Source: Paracoccaceae bacterium (GTDB lineage Bacteria; Pseudomonadota; Alphaproteobacteria; Rhodobacterales; Rhodobacteraceae). Taken from it: DNA of 64,000 nucleotides. Positions 27,448 through 36,133 of this stretch are shown here, piece by piece (position 1 is the first letter of the stretch; every line of letters starts with the position of its first letter). The position numbers and the translations under genes were made by a program. The stretch covers positions 186,001 through 250,000 of the forward strand of contig JAIXPH010000048.1 of assembly GCA_027486345.1 (NCBI GenBank), given 5' to 3'. The notes under the pieces were generated by a model. The model did not search any database and was not told the DNA's origin. It worked only from the letters and a program-made list of their open reading frames with translations.

Positions 27448-27487
27448 CGAAACACCCTTTCCGGTCACGGTCCGGGGTGGTATCAGC

Positions 27488-27500
27488 GTTATATGATAAC
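27488..27500. promoter_or_regulatory. Zur operator between znuA and zur
   Basis: GTTATATGATAAC is a near-perfect palindrome (GTTAT-N3-ATAAC) in the 70-bp gap between the divergent znuA and zur starts, matching the GTTATA..TATAAC type of site described for alphaproteobacterial Zur. Zinc-loaded Zur bound here could shut off both transcription units at once, including its own gene. Confidence 0.85.
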
Positions 27501-27517
27501 ATGTCAAGGGGCCGAAA

Positions 27518-28033
27518 ATGCCACATGATCACGCTGCCGATTGTCCGGGTTGCGCCGCGCCCGACCTCGCCTTCGCGCGGCATGACCATGCCCATTGCGC
27601 GGGTGACGTGCTGACCCGCGCCACCGACATGGCCAAGGCCCAAGGCGCGCGGCTGACGCCCGTCCGCCGCCGTGTGCTGGAAATCCTGCTCGAAGGCCAT
27701 CGCGCCATGGGGGCCTATGACGTGCTGCAACGCCTTGCCGCCGAAGGTTTTGGCAATCAGCCCCCCGTCGCCTATCGCGCGCTGGAATTTCTGGTGGATC
27801 AAGGCCTTGCCCACCGTATCGCCCGGCTAAACGCCTTTGCCGCCTGCATGCACCCCGGCGAGGCGCACGCCCCCGCCTTCCTGATCTGCCGCGCCTGCAA
27901 CCATGTGGCCGAAGCCCCCGCCGCCCCGGTGCGCGACGCGCTGGACAGCGCCGCCGCCGCCATCGGCTTTACCATCGAACGCAGCACGGTCGAGGCCTTG
28001 GGCCTTTGCCCCGCCTGCGCGGAGGCCGCATGA
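27518..28033 (+). CDS. zur: Zinc uptake regulator Zur (Fur family)
   Basis: 171 residues. The winged helix (RLTPVRRRVLEILLEGHRAMGAY, then PPVAYRALEFLVDQGLAHRI) and the metal/dimer domain with CMHPGEAH, ICRACNH and LCPACAEAA (structural zinc cysteines) fit Zur; the PPVAYRALEFLV variant separates Zur from Fur. A His/Cys-rich N-terminus (HDHAADCPGCAAPD) may bind extra zinc. Zn-dependent repressor of the adjacent zinc-uptake genes. The stop overlaps the znuC start as ATGA. Confidence 0.94.
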   Translation: MPHDHAADCPGCAAPDLAFARHDHAHCAGDVLTRATDMAKAQGARLTPVRRRVLEILLEGHRAMGAYDVLQRLAAEGFGNQPPVAYRALEFLVDQGLAHRIARLNAFAACMHPGEAHAPAFLICRACNHVAEAPAAPVRDALDSAAAAIGFTIERSTVEALGLCPACAEAA

Positions 28034-28815
28034 CCACGCCCCTGATTACCGCCGACAACCTGACGATCCGCATGGACCGACAAGAGGTGCTGACCAAGGT
28101 CTCGCTGTCGATCCAGCGGGCGGAGATTGTCACGATCCTCGGCCCCAATGGGTCCGGCAAGTCCACGCTGCTGCGCGCACTGCTGGGCATTTTGCGCCCG
28201 GCCTCTGGGACAGTCACCCAACGCCCCGGTCTGGTGATCGGCTATGTGCCACAGAAACTCGCGGTTGACCGCACCCTGCCGATGACGGTGCGGCGGTTCC
28301 TGTCGCTGCCGGTGCGCGTGACGGATGCGGATGCCGAGGCCGCCTTGATCCGTGTCGGCCTGCCCGAGGTGGCCGGACGCCAGATGGCCGACCTGTCGGG
28401 TGGCCAGTTCCAGCGCGTCCTGCTGGCGCGCGCGCTGCTGACCCGGCCCGACCTGCTGATTCTGGACGAGCCCACCCAAGGGCTGGACCAACCCGGCGAG
28501 GCCGCGTTTTACCGCCTGATCGAGGAGGTGCGCCGCGAAACCGGCGTCGCCGTGCTGATGGTCAGTCATGACCTGCATGTGGTGATGGCGGCCTCGGATC
28601 GCGTGATCTGCCTGAACGGTCATGTCTGCTGCGAAGGCACCCCACGCGTGGTGTCAAACGCGCCCGAATACCGCGCGCTGTTCGGGCTGGGCACGCAAGG
28701 GGCCTTGGCGCTCTATCAGCACGTCCATGACCACAGCCACGATCATGGGCACGACCATTCCCATCATGGGCATGACCACGCGCACCACAACCACAAAGAC
28801 CACCACCATGCTTGA
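28030..28815 (+). CDS. znuC: Zinc ABC transporter ATP-binding protein
   Basis: 261 residues. Walker A LGPNGSGKSTLLRALLG, signature LSGGQFQRVLLARALL, Walker B LLILDEPTQGLD and switch His in VSHDLHVVM are all intact. Energises zinc import by ZnuABC. It ends in an unusual tail of about 30 residues that is largely His and Asp (HDHSHDHGHDHSHHGHDH and more), probably a cytoplasmic zinc-binding reservoir. The last 8 bp overlap the start of znuB. Translationally coupled to zur. Confidence 0.95.
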   Translation: MTTPLITADNLTIRMDRQEVLTKVSLSIQRAEIVTILGPNGSGKSTLLRALLGILRPASGTVTQRPGLVIGYVPQKLAVDRTLPMTVRRFLSLPVRVTDADAEAALIRVGLPEVAGRQMADLSGGQFQRVLLARALLTRPDLLILDEPTQGLDQPGEAAFYRLIEEVRRETGVAVLMVSHDLHVVMAASDRVICLNGHVCCEGTPRVVSNAPEYRALFGLGTQGALALYQHVHDHSHDHGHDHSHHGHDHAHHNHKDHHHA

Positions 28816-29599
28816 CGATTTCCTGATCCGTGCCGCGCTCGCCGGGGTGGGCCTTGCCTTGGCGACCGGGCCATTGGGGTCGTTCGTCGTCTGGCGCCGG
28901 ATGGCCTATTTCGGCGATGCCACCGCCCATGCCGCCATCCTTGGCGTGGCCATGGCCCTGGCGACTGACCTGCCCGTGGTCGCAGGCACCTTGACCGTGG
29001 CCTTGGCGATGGCTGTCACCGTCTCCACCCTCGCCGCGCGCGGATGGGCGATGGACACGACGCTGGGCGTGCTGGCCCATTCCGCACTGGCGCTGGGTTT
29101 GGTGGCCGTCAGTTTCGTTCCCGGCGCACGGACGGACCTTTCGGCCTGGCTGTTCGGCGACATCCTCGCCGTGTCGCGCGGCGATCTGCTGTTCATCTGG
29201 GGCGGGGCGGGTTTGGTGGTGGCCCTGATGCTGTGGCGCTGGCAGGCCCTGCTGACCGCCACGCTGAACGAAGACCTCGCCCATGCCAGCGGGTTGAACC
29301 CGGCGCGGGAACGTCTGGTGCTGACGCTGGCCTTGGCGGTGGTGGTGGCCGTGGCGATCAAGGTCGTCGGTGCGCTGCTGATCGCCGCGATGCTGATTAT
29401 CCCCGCCGCCGCCGCGCGCGGTCTTGCCCGCACCCCTGAAAGCATGGCGGTGTTGGCCAGCCTGATCGGCGCGGCCTCCACCCTCGGCGGGCTGCAACTG
29501 TCGCTCTGGCAAGACACCCCCGCCGGGCCGTCGATCATCACGGCGGCGGCGGTGATCTTTGCGCTGTCGGCCAGTTTGGGCCGGATGCGCCGCGGCTGA
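28808..29599 (+). CDS. znuB: Zinc ABC transporter permease
   Basis: 263 residues with about eight transmembrane helices. ABC-3 family pattern: ATGPLGSFVVWRRMAYFGD followed by ATAHAAILGVAMA, and LNEDLAHASGLNPARERL, typical of metal permeases of this class. Inner-membrane channel of ZnuABC. The ATG at 28808 lies inside the 3' end of znuC; the frame is open upstream only as the His-rich repeat read in another frame. Last gene of zur-znuC-znuB. Confidence 0.95.
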   Translation: MLDDFLIRAALAGVGLALATGPLGSFVVWRRMAYFGDATAHAAILGVAMALATDLPVVAGTLTVALAMAVTVSTLAARGWAMDTTLGVLAHSALALGLVAVSFVPGARTDLSAWLFGDILAVSRGDLLFIWGGAGLVVALMLWRWQALLTATLNEDLAHASGLNPARERLVLTLALAVVVAVAIKVVGALLIAAMLIIPAAAARGLARTPESMAVLASLIGAASTLGGLQLSLWQDTPAGPSIITAAAVIFALSASLGRMRRG

Positions 29600-29680
29600 C
29601 CTTCGCCGCATTCTGTCCCGAATGCTGCTCCATTTGGTCGGCATCATCGACCCGAGAGGATCGGTGATAGGGCTGTGGCG

Positions 29681-30055
29681 ATGCTGCGCATTCTGGTGTT
29701 CAAGGCCATGATCGTTGTGGGCCTGGCAGGGTTTGCCCTGACGGTCGACTTCAAGGAAAGCCGGAAACGCAATCCGGACCTGACCCTTGAAAACTACATC
29801 GAAGTCCGCTGGGCCCTTGCGAAACTGCTGATACAGGCCCAGTCCGCCGACGCAGAGAGGCGCGCGTCACACTCTGCCGAGGTGCGGCTGGACGGGGACG
29901 GCGCAGATCCCACCCCAGCCGCCGCGGACGCTGTCCCAAAGCCGGATGACACCGAAAAGGGGGACGACAGCCTTTTGCAAAAGCCGCTGTTTGGCGGATT
30001 TGGCACCTGCCGGATCGACGGTGGCCGCAAGACCTGTTCCATCAGCGACGGCTAA
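29681..30055 (+). CDS. Small hypothetical protein with N-terminal signal/anchor
   Basis: About 124 residues, not recognised. The N-terminus is one hydrophobic helix (LRILVFKAMIVVGLAGFAL), then a polar, acidic and proline/alanine-rich region, ending in GGFGTCRIDGGRKTCSIS with two cysteines that could form a disulphide. Start ATG 29681, or GTG at 29675; no strong ribosome site. Lies between znuB and the dimethylglycine dehydrogenase-like gene. Could be an exported anchored protein. Confidence 0.5.
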   Translation: MLRILVFKAMIVVGLAGFALTVDFKESRKRNPDLTLENYIEVRWALAKLLIQAQSADAERRASHSAEVRLDGDGADPTPAAADAVPKPDDTEKGDDSLLQKPLFGGFGTCRIDGGRKTCSISDG

Positions 30056-30204
30056 GCGCCTTGACCGAGGCAGCAGGTCAGGGCGAGGCTGTCGCCTTCG
30101 GTCGATAATGTCGTTTTCGTCTCACAAGGGTCGGCCCCACTTGCCCCTTTTCCCCCGGTTCGGGCAGATAGGGCACAACGCATCCCCACGCCCGGAGTCG
30201 GCCC

Positions 30205-32703
30205 ATGAAAACCCATGTCAAAGCCCTTGTCGTCGGCGGCGGTGCCGTCGGGAACGGCATCGCCTATCACCTCGCCAAGGCGGGATGGGACACGATGCTG
30301 GTCGAACGGGACGAGTTGACCGCAGGCTCCACCTGGCACGCGGCGGGGCTCTTGCCGCTGTTCAACATGAGCTATGCCACGACGCATATCCACAAATACT
30401 CGGTCGATTTCTACAAGGGGCTTGAGGCTGAGACAGGCCTGAACCCCGGTTTCTATGTCGTGGGCAACCTGCGGATGGCCCAGCGTCAGGAACGCATGGA
30501 CGAATACATGCTGTATTCGTCGGTCGCTGAAACCGCAGGTGTCTATCACGAGTTCCTGACGCCCAAGGACATGAAGGACCGCTGGCCCCTCTTGCGGACC
30601 GAAGACCTTGTCGGTGCGCTCTATCACCCGCAGGACGGCTACATTAACCCCGCCGACGTGACCCAAGCCATGGCCAAGGGTGCGCGGCAGTTGGGCGCCA
30701 CGATCGAGCGGAAGATTCAGGTCAACGGCTATCGCTGGACCGGATCGGAATGGATCGTCTCCGTCACGCGGATGGAGGACAAGGGCGGCAACCTGCAGCC
30801 GACAGAAGAGCATTACGAAATCCACGCCGAACATGTGGTGACCGCCACGGGCAACCACGCCCAACGCACGGCGCGTCTGCTGGGGATCAAGATCCCGGCG
30901 ATCCCGGTGGAACACCAATACATCGTCACCGAGCCTGATCCGGCACTGGTCGAATGGCGCAAGACCAACCCGCAGCACCCCGTCCTGCGCGATGCCGACG
31001 CCAAATGGTATGTCCGCGAAGAGCGTGGCGGCTGGATCCTAGGCCCCTATGAGCGCAACGCCCCGGCGCGCTTCCTCTATGACGTGCCCGCAGGCTTCCG
31101 CGCCGACCTCTTCCCGCTGGATCTGGAGCGGATCGAGGCGGAATACATGTCGATGATCCACCGCCTGCCCTCGTCCGAGACCGTGGGGTTGAAGGACGAT
31201 TACAACGGCCCGATCTGCTATACCCCCGACGGCAACCCGCTGGTCGGCCCGGTGCCGGGCCTACGCAACATGTGGATCGCCGAAGGCTTCAGCTTCGGCA
31301 TCACCGCCGCCGGTGGCACGGGCTATTACCTTGCCCAGTTGATGACGCAAGGCGAGGCGGAAATCGACATGGCCAGCCTTGACCCCAAGCGCTACGGCAA
31401 TTGGATGACCACCGAATATGCCGCCCGCAAGAATGAGGAATGCTATGAGCATGTCTTCATCCTGCACCACCCGGACGAAGAACGTGAAGCCTGCCGCCCC
31501 CTGCGCACCGCCCCCGCCTATGACCGCCAGAAAGAGATGGGCGCACAATTCGGCCAAGTGAACGGCTGGGAACGCCCCAACTACTATGGCCCGAAAGACG
31601 CGCCTGCATCCTTCGACCATGATGGCCGTTCGTTCCGCCGTGGCACATGGTGGCCCTATGCCGAAGCCGAGGCGAAAGCCGTCCGCAACACCGTGGGCAT
31701 CATTGACGCATCTGCCTTCAGCAAACATCTGGTGCGCGGCCCCGGTGCGACGGCCTTCCTTGACCACTTCACCTGCAACAAGCTGCCGAATGTGGGCCGG
31801 ATCAACCTGACCTATGCCCTGACCGACCACGGCACGACACGCACCGAATACACCATCGTGCGGCTGAAAGAGCATGAGTATTACCTGATCTCTGCCGGGG
31901 CTTGGACCGCCTATGACGCCGACTTCCTGATCAAGGCGGCCGAGGATTGGATGGCGCAGGGTGGCGGCTATATCGACATCCATGACATCACCACCCAATG
32001 GGGCGTCTATGCGCTGGCCGGTCCCAATGCCCGCGCTTTGCTGAAAGACCTCGTCAAGGACGCGAACCCCGACACAGTCCTGTCCAACAAGCGCTTCCCG
32101 TGGCTGTCCTACCGCGACATCGAATTGGGCATGTGCCCGGTCCGCGCCGTCCGCGTGGCCTATACCGGAGAGCTGGGTTGGGAACTGCACTACCCCATCG
32201 AATTCGGCCGCTACCTGTGGGATTTGCTGTGGTCCGTCGGCGAAAAGCACGGTCTGACCGGCGTCGGCGCCCGCGCGCAAAACTGGCTGCGGCAAGAGAA
32301 ATCCTACCGCGCCTTCGGCAACGAACTGGGCCGCGATGCGACCCCGCTTGAGGCCGCACTCGACCGCTTCGTGGACCTGACGAAGGACTTCCGCGGCAAG
32401 GCCAAGATGCTGGAAACCGGCATCCGCAGCAAATGCGTGACCGTGCTGATCGACGGACCGGCAGACGCTGACCCCTGGGGCAAAGAGGCGCTCTTGGTGG
32501 ATGGCGTCAAAGTCGGACGCCTGACCTCGGGCGGGTACTCGGTGGCTTTTGGCAAGCAGATTGGCATGGGCTACGTCCGCCCCGATCTGGCCGAGGTTGG
32601 CACCAAACTGAAGGTCAAGATGCTGCGTCAGGAATGGGATGCCGTGGTGGTCGAGGACAGCCCCTTTGACCCATCCAACGCCCGCATCCGGGTGGATGGC
32701 TGA
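30205..32703 (+). CDS. FAD-dependent dimethylglycine/sarcosine dehydrogenase-like protein
   Basis: 832 residues in three parts: an N-terminal DAO-type FAD domain (ALVVGGGAVGNGIAYHLAKA; GSTWHAAGLLPLFNM with the His that carries covalent FAD in dimethylglycine dehydrogenase), a central FAO_M region, and a C-terminal GCV_T-like tetrahydrofolate-binding domain (GRINLTYALTDHGTTRTEY, VAYTGELGWELHYP). Such enzymes oxidatively demethylate N-methylated glycines (dimethylglycine, sarcosine) and pass the one-carbon unit to tetrahydrofolate. The exact substrate is not fixed by sequence. A strong terminator follows, so it is monocistronic or the last gene. Confidence 0.9.
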   Translation: MKTHVKALVVGGGAVGNGIAYHLAKAGWDTMLVERDELTAGSTWHAAGLLPLFNMSYATTHIHKYSVDFYKGLEAETGLNPGFYVVGNLRMAQRQERMDEYMLYSSVAETAGVYHEFLTPKDMKDRWPLLRTEDLVGALYHPQDGYINPADVTQAMAKGARQLGATIERKIQVNGYRWTGSEWIVSVTRMEDKGGNLQPTEEHYEIHAEHVVTATGNHAQRTARLLGIKIPAIPVEHQYIVTEPDPALVEWRKTNPQHPVLRDADAKWYVREERGGWILGPYERNAPARFLYDVPAGFRADLFPLDLERIEAEYMSMIHRLPSSETVGLKDDYNGPICYTPDGNPLVGPVPGLRNMWIAEGFSFGITAAGGTGYYLAQLMTQGEAEIDMASLDPKRYGNWMTTEYAARKNEECYEHVFILHHPDEEREACRPLRTAPAYDRQKEMGAQFGQVNGWERPNYYGPKDAPASFDHDGRSFRRGTWWPYAEAEAKAVRNTVGIIDASAFSKHLVRGPGATAFLDHFTCNKLPNVGRINLTYALTDHGTTRTEYTIVRLKEHEYYLISAGAWTAYDADFLIKAAEDWMAQGGGYIDIHDITTQWGVYALAGPNARALLKDLVKDANPDTVLSNKRFPWLSYRDIELGMCPVRAVRVAYTGELGWELHYPIEFGRYLWDLLWSVGEKHGLTGVGARAQNWLRQEKSYRAFGNELGRDATPLEAALDRFVDLTKDFRGKAKMLETGIRSKCVTVLIDGPADADPWGKEALLVDGVKVGRLTSGGYSVAFGKQIGMGYVRPDLAEVGTKLKVKMLRQEWDAVVVEDSPFDPSNARIRVDG

Positions 32704-32727
32704 TCCATCCCCTTGGGATCGACCGTC

Positions 32728-32753
32728 AAAGGCCGCCTCCGGGCGGCCTTTTT
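32728..32753 (+). terminator. Intrinsic terminator after the dimethylglycine dehydrogenase-like gene
   Basis: AAAGGCCGCC (32728-32737) pairs with GGCGGCCTTT (32742-32751) around a 4-nt loop (TCCG), followed directly by a T tract (TTTTT at 32749-32753). It lies 25 bp after the stop codon. A textbook rho-independent terminator. Confidence 0.9.
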
Positions 32754-32812
32754 CATGCCGCCAGATGTGTCATGCAGGGCGCCAGCCAAGAGGGCCGTGC
32801 CCCGACCGGGGC

Positions 32813-32857
32813 AGACACGGGTATCCGCATCGTTCGGGAACGCGGATACGCAGTCTG
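32813..32857. other. Long nested hairpin of unknown function
   Basis: A stem of CAGAC (32813-32817) / GTCTG (32853-32857) encloses GTATCCG (32821-32827) / CGGATAC (32843-32849), with an inner CGTT / AACG. It sits in the 290-bp non-coding stretch 32704-32994, between the terminator and repeat copy 2. I see no gene in that stretch. It could be a small structured RNA or just another repeat remnant. Confidence 0.35.
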
Positions 32858-32922
32858 GCTCGACTCCGGCGACGGCCCTTCGGTTGCATGGTCAAACGGC
32901 ACCGAGGGTTGATCCATCAGAA

Positions 32923-32976
32923 GCGGGGGGCCAGCCCCCCGCACCCCCCGGGATATTTGAGCAACGGGGAAGGGGG
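32923..32976. repeat. AAATATCC-core palindromic repeat, copy 2 (inverted)
   Basis: Read on the minus strand it is CCTTCCCCGTTGC, then TCAAATATCCCGGGGGGTGC, then a GCGGGGGGC/GCCCCCCGC hairpin; this matches copy 1 (10968 on) over about 54 bp with few changes. It lies just downstream of the GH25 gene stop (32995, minus strand). The hairpin spans about 32923-32942. Confidence 0.85.
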
Positions 32977-32994
32977 GAAGTGACTCTGCCCCGC

Positions 32995-33789
32995 TCACGG
33001 CGCGTTGACCGCCAACCACGCCCGCCATGCGGCGGCCGAGCCTGCGAAGACGTTGATATCCACCTCTCCGTTGATCCCCGGAACAAGCCCGGTGGAGGTG
33101 TATTGCCAAAAGGTCCAGTGTCGCCCGTCATAAAGGTCATCCGGATGGGCCGCGACAGAGCGCAGCCAGAATGGATAGTCGCCCAGCCGCCACATCTGGT
33201 TGTCCGTCCAGAAATCCACCGTCGTGTAAATGATCGGGCGCTGGCCGTAATGGCTTTCCACGATCCGCAGGAAGGTGCGGGCCTCTTCCCGGATCGTGTC
33301 AGGATCACGGCGGGTGGCGCAGGTGGGAGAGAACGGCGTCCATTCCATGTCCAGCACCGGCGGCAGGGCCCTGGCACTGCGCGGCACATGGCGGATGAAC
33401 CAACGCGCCTGCTCTGCCGACGGGCGGCATTGGTAGAAGAAATGATAGGCCCCGCGCCGCACGCCGTGCCGGGCGGCCAGTTGCCAGTTGATGGCAAAGC
33501 CGGGATCAACCAGATCACCGCCCTCGGTTGCCTTGATGAAGGCGAAGTTGACCCCCGCCGCCCGCGCCGCCTGCCAATCGACATAGGTTTGCCAGCGCGA
33601 GATATCGACACCATGGACCGGATAGCGCTGGGGCGGGCGCCCCTTCCAAGGATGGGGATCGGCATCGCCGAAGTCGGGCGCGGTCACCGCATCCGGGGCC
33701 ACAGGCTGCGCCGGGGCCGTCACCCGATCAGGGCGCGCGCCGCAGCCGACAAGGATCAGGCACAGGAAAACGACCGGATGAAATCTCAT
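32995..33789 (-). CDS. GH25 lysozyme-type lipoprotein
   Basis: 264 residues from the ATG at 33789. A lipobox ends the signal peptide (VVFLCLILVGCGARP), so the protein is probably lipid-anchored in the envelope. The GH25 (Chalaropsis-type muramidase) fold is shown by GVDISRWQTYVDWQAARAAG with the first catalytic Asp, FAFIKATEGGDLVDPGFAIN, PPVLDMEWTPF with the catalytic Asp/Glu pair, and PIIYTTVDFWTD. It cleaves beta-1,4 bonds in peptidoglycan. Presumably used in cell-wall turnover; no phage genes are near, so an endolysin role is unlikely. Confidence 0.9.
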   Translation of the reverse strand: MRFHPVVFLCLILVGCGARPDRVTAPAQPVAPDAVTAPDFGDADPHPWKGRPPQRYPVHGVDISRWQTYVDWQAARAAGVNFAFIKATEGGDLVDPGFAINWQLAARHGVRRGAYHFFYQCRPSAEQARWFIRHVPRSARALPPVLDMEWTPFSPTCATRRDPDTIREEARTFLRIVESHYGQRPIIYTTVDFWTDNQMWRLGDYPFWLRSVAAHPDDLYDGRHWTFWQYTSTGLVPGINGEVDINVFAGSAAAWRAWLAVNAP

Positions 33790-33846
33790 CCCAGCATGGT
33801 GCCGCAACCTTTGCGTGCTGTCACGCCGCCTCTGATCACCAAGCCG

Positions 33847-34920
33847 TCAGCCAAACCGCGCCGGATTCAGCGCCGCCACAAGATCCGCACCGATCTCGGT
33901 CCCTCGTCCGCCGATCAGATCGGCGGCCAAGCGGCTGGCGGCGGGGCAGCTTTGGAACCCATACCCGCCCTGCCCCGCCAGCCAAAAGAACGACGGCTCG
34001 CGCAGATCCCGCCCGATCACCGGCACCCGGTCGGGCGCGAATGTCCGCAACCCCGCCCAGTTTGAAATCATCCGGGTCACGGGTTCGGTCACGAATTCCT
34101 CATACCGCGCCAGACCCTCGGCCAGCACCATGTCATCGGCCCAGGCGTCATGTGGCTCTGCCGGGTCTTCCTCGGCCGGTGAAACGATCAGCGCCCCGGC
34201 ATCGGGCTTGGCGTACCAGCTTTCGCCTGCGCCAAAGATCATCGGCCAGCGGCTGACATCCAGCCCCCCCGGCGCGGGCAGCCGGGCCATGGATCGGCGC
34301 AACGGCGTAAAGGCCAAGGGCTGCACCCCGGCCATGCGCGCGATCTGATCGACCCAGGCCCCGGCGGCATTGACCAGCATCCGCCCGGTGAAGTCCCCCG
34401 CCGCCGTCGTCACCACCCAGTCCCCACCGTCGCGGCGGATCGCCGTGACCCGCGCGCCCGTGACAATCGCCGCGCCCCGCCCCTTGGCCTCCCGCGCAAA
34501 GCCTTGCAGCAACAGGTCGGTGTCAATGTCCCAGGCATGATCGGCCACGGCGGCACGCGTCACCACGGCGGGGTTGAGGATCGGCACCACGGCGCGGGCC
34601 TCCTCCACCGTGCAATCCGTCATCTCGAAGTCATCGCGCTCGGCGGCAAAAGCCTCCGCCTGATCCGCCCGCCCGACCAGCATCAGGCCGCGTGGCGACA
34701 AGACCCCTGTCGCCGCACGGAAATGATCACCCGAGGCCAGTGAGAGTTCCACCACGGCCGGCGCGCCATAGCGCGGCTCATACAGCGCCGCCGACCGGCC
34801 CGAGGCGTGATGCGCCAAGGCGGCTTCCGCCTCCAGAACCGTGACAGATCCCAGCTCTGACAAACGGGCCGCAGCCGAAATCCCGGCAATGCCGCCGCCG
34901 ATGATCAGAAAATCACTCAT
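33847..34920 (-). CDS. FAD-dependent oxidoreductase (DAO family)
   Basis: 357 residues from the ATG at 34920. The dinucleotide-binding FLIIGGGIAGISAAARLSEL is at the very start, then EAEAALAHHASGRSAALYEP, the substrate region and the closing FAPDRVPVIGRDLREPSFFW and GQGGYGFQSCPAASRLAADL. D-amino-acid oxidase/glycine oxidase type, acting on an amine or amino acid. Its start codon overlaps the stop of the aldo/keto reductase gene (ATGA), so both are co-translated. Upstream frame is open but without homology. Confidence 0.9.
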   Translation of the reverse strand: MSDFLIIGGGIAGISAAARLSELGSVTVLEAEAALAHHASGRSAALYEPRYGAPAVVELSLASGDHFRAATGVLSPRGLMLVGRADQAEAFAAERDDFEMTDCTVEEARAVVPILNPAVVTRAAVADHAWDIDTDLLLQGFAREAKGRGAAIVTGARVTAIRRDGGDWVVTTAAGDFTGRMLVNAAGAWVDQIARMAGVQPLAFTPLRRSMARLPAPGGLDVSRWPMIFGAGESWYAKPDAGALIVSPAEEDPAEPHDAWADDMVLAEGLARYEEFVTEPVTRMISNWAGLRTFAPDRVPVIGRDLREPSFFWLAGQGGYGFQSCPAASRLAADLIGGRGTEIGADLVAALNPARFG

Positions 34921-35831
34921 GCTTCTTCCAGTCGATCCGTGGCCGGGGGCGGCGCGGGGTAAAGCGCCGACAGCCGGGCATAAAGGGCAGGGTCCAGCGC
35001 CAAGTCCAGCGCGGCCAGCGACGGGGCCAGTTGTTCGGCACTGCGCGCCGACAGGATCGGATTGGGCCGCAGGGGATGCGCCCTCACCCAAGCCACCGCC
35101 AGCATCGCCGCAGGAATACCCACCTCCGCCGCCAGCGCAGCCAGACCCGTGGCCGCCGCATGCATCGCGGGCTGACCGTAACGTGTGGCGTAGCGGTCAT
35201 CCTCGGACAACCGCCCCACCTCCCCGGCGGCATATTTGCCCGACAGCAGGCCACCGCCAAGGGGAGAATAGGAGAACACAGCGATGCCCTGATCGGCAGC
35301 CATCGGCAAAAGCTCGACCTCCACCTGCCGCTTGACCAGATTGTGCATCGGCTGGATCGCGTTGATCCGCGTGCCCAACCGTGCCGCCACCGCCTGCGCC
35401 TTCATCACCTGCCAGGCGGCACAGTTCGACAGGCCGATCTGGCGGATCAGACCATCCGATTGCAGCCGGGCAAAGGTCTCCAGCGTTTCCTCCAGCGGGG
35501 CCGCTGGATCGAAGCGGTGCAGATACAGCAGATCGACCGCATCCATCCCCAACCGCTTGCGACTGCCATCGAACTGCGCCAACAGGTTCGACCGCCCGGC
35601 ACCGCCCTCATATCCCGCCTTGGTGGCGATGAACAAACGCTCGCGCAGCGGGCCGGCAAAACGGCCGAGCAAGGTTTCCGACGCCCCATCGGTATAGCCA
35701 TTGGCCGTGTCGAAATGCGTCACACCCGCCGCAAGGCAAGCATCAAACATCGCGCGAGAGGCGGTTTCATCCGCCCGCCCGCCCCATTGCATGCAGCCAA
35801 AGGCCGCGCCTCTTTCGGTTCCTGTCATCAT
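34917..35831 (-). CDS. Aldo/keto reductase
   Basis: About 304 residues (ATG at 35831, or at 35828). TIM-barrel NADPH-dependent reductase: THFDTANGYTDGASETLLG holds the catalytic Asp and Tyr, IATKAGYEGG the Lys, and YLHRFDPAAPLEETLETF the His. The end, ILSARSAEQLAPSLAALDL, is the usual nucleotide-binding region. Natural substrate unknown. Coupled to the downstream FAD oxidoreductase by a 4-bp overlap. No clear ribosome site. Confidence 0.88.
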   Translation of the reverse strand: MMTGTERGAAFGCMQWGGRADETASRAMFDACLAAGVTHFDTANGYTDGASETLLGRFAGPLRERLFIATKAGYEGGAGRSNLLAQFDGSRKRLGMDAVDLLYLHRFDPAAPLEETLETFARLQSDGLIRQIGLSNCAAWQVMKAQAVAARLGTRINAIQPMHNLVKRQVEVELLPMAADQGIAVFSYSPLGGGLLSGKYAAGEVGRLSEDDRYATRYGQPAMHAAATGLAALAAEVGIPAAMLAVAWVRAHPLRPNPILSARSAEQLAPSLAALDLALDPALYARLSALYPAPPPATDRLEEA

Positions 35832-35914
35832 GGACGGACCGTGCCAGAAGCGGATGGAAAGGGAAAGCATAAGGCCGACATGTCGCCATGCCGGACGCGA
35901 CAAAAGACCCCCGG

Positions 35915-36001
35915 CCCCTTCCCCGTTGCACAAATATCCTCAGGGGGTGAATGGCTTTGCCCGCAAAGCCAGAGGGGGCGCGAGCGCCCCCCGACCCCCC
36001 C
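35915..36001. repeat. AAATATCC-core palindromic repeat, copy 3
   Basis: CCTTCCCCGTTGC, then ACAAATATCCTCAGGGGGTG as in copies 1 and 2, followed by different hairpins: GGCTTTGC-CC-GCAAAGCC (35953-35970) and GGGGGCG-CGAG-CGCCCCC (35974-35991). So the core is constant while the hairpins change. Lies in the 302-bp gap between the aldo/keto reductase start and the bmp stop, which otherwise holds only the bmp terminator. Confidence 0.85.
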
Positions 36002-36079
36002 GTGACACGCCTTGGCGCGGCGCGGGGGAAAAGGTGTCCGCGCGGGCCTGCCCGCGCGGTCCATCAGATCACCGACCCC

Positions 36080-36113
36080 AAAAGGAAAAGGCCCGCCACC
36101 GGGGCGGGCCTTT
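36080..36113 (-). terminator. Intrinsic terminator after the bmp gene
   Basis: AAAGGCCCGCC / GGCGGGCCTTT (36087-36097 with 36103-36113, 5-nt loop), followed on the minus strand by a T-rich tract (TTCCTTTT). Located 21 bp after the bmp stop. It ends the xdh/BMP transporter run. Confidence 0.88.
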
Positions 36114-36133
36114 CCGTCACCTTCGCGCGAAGA

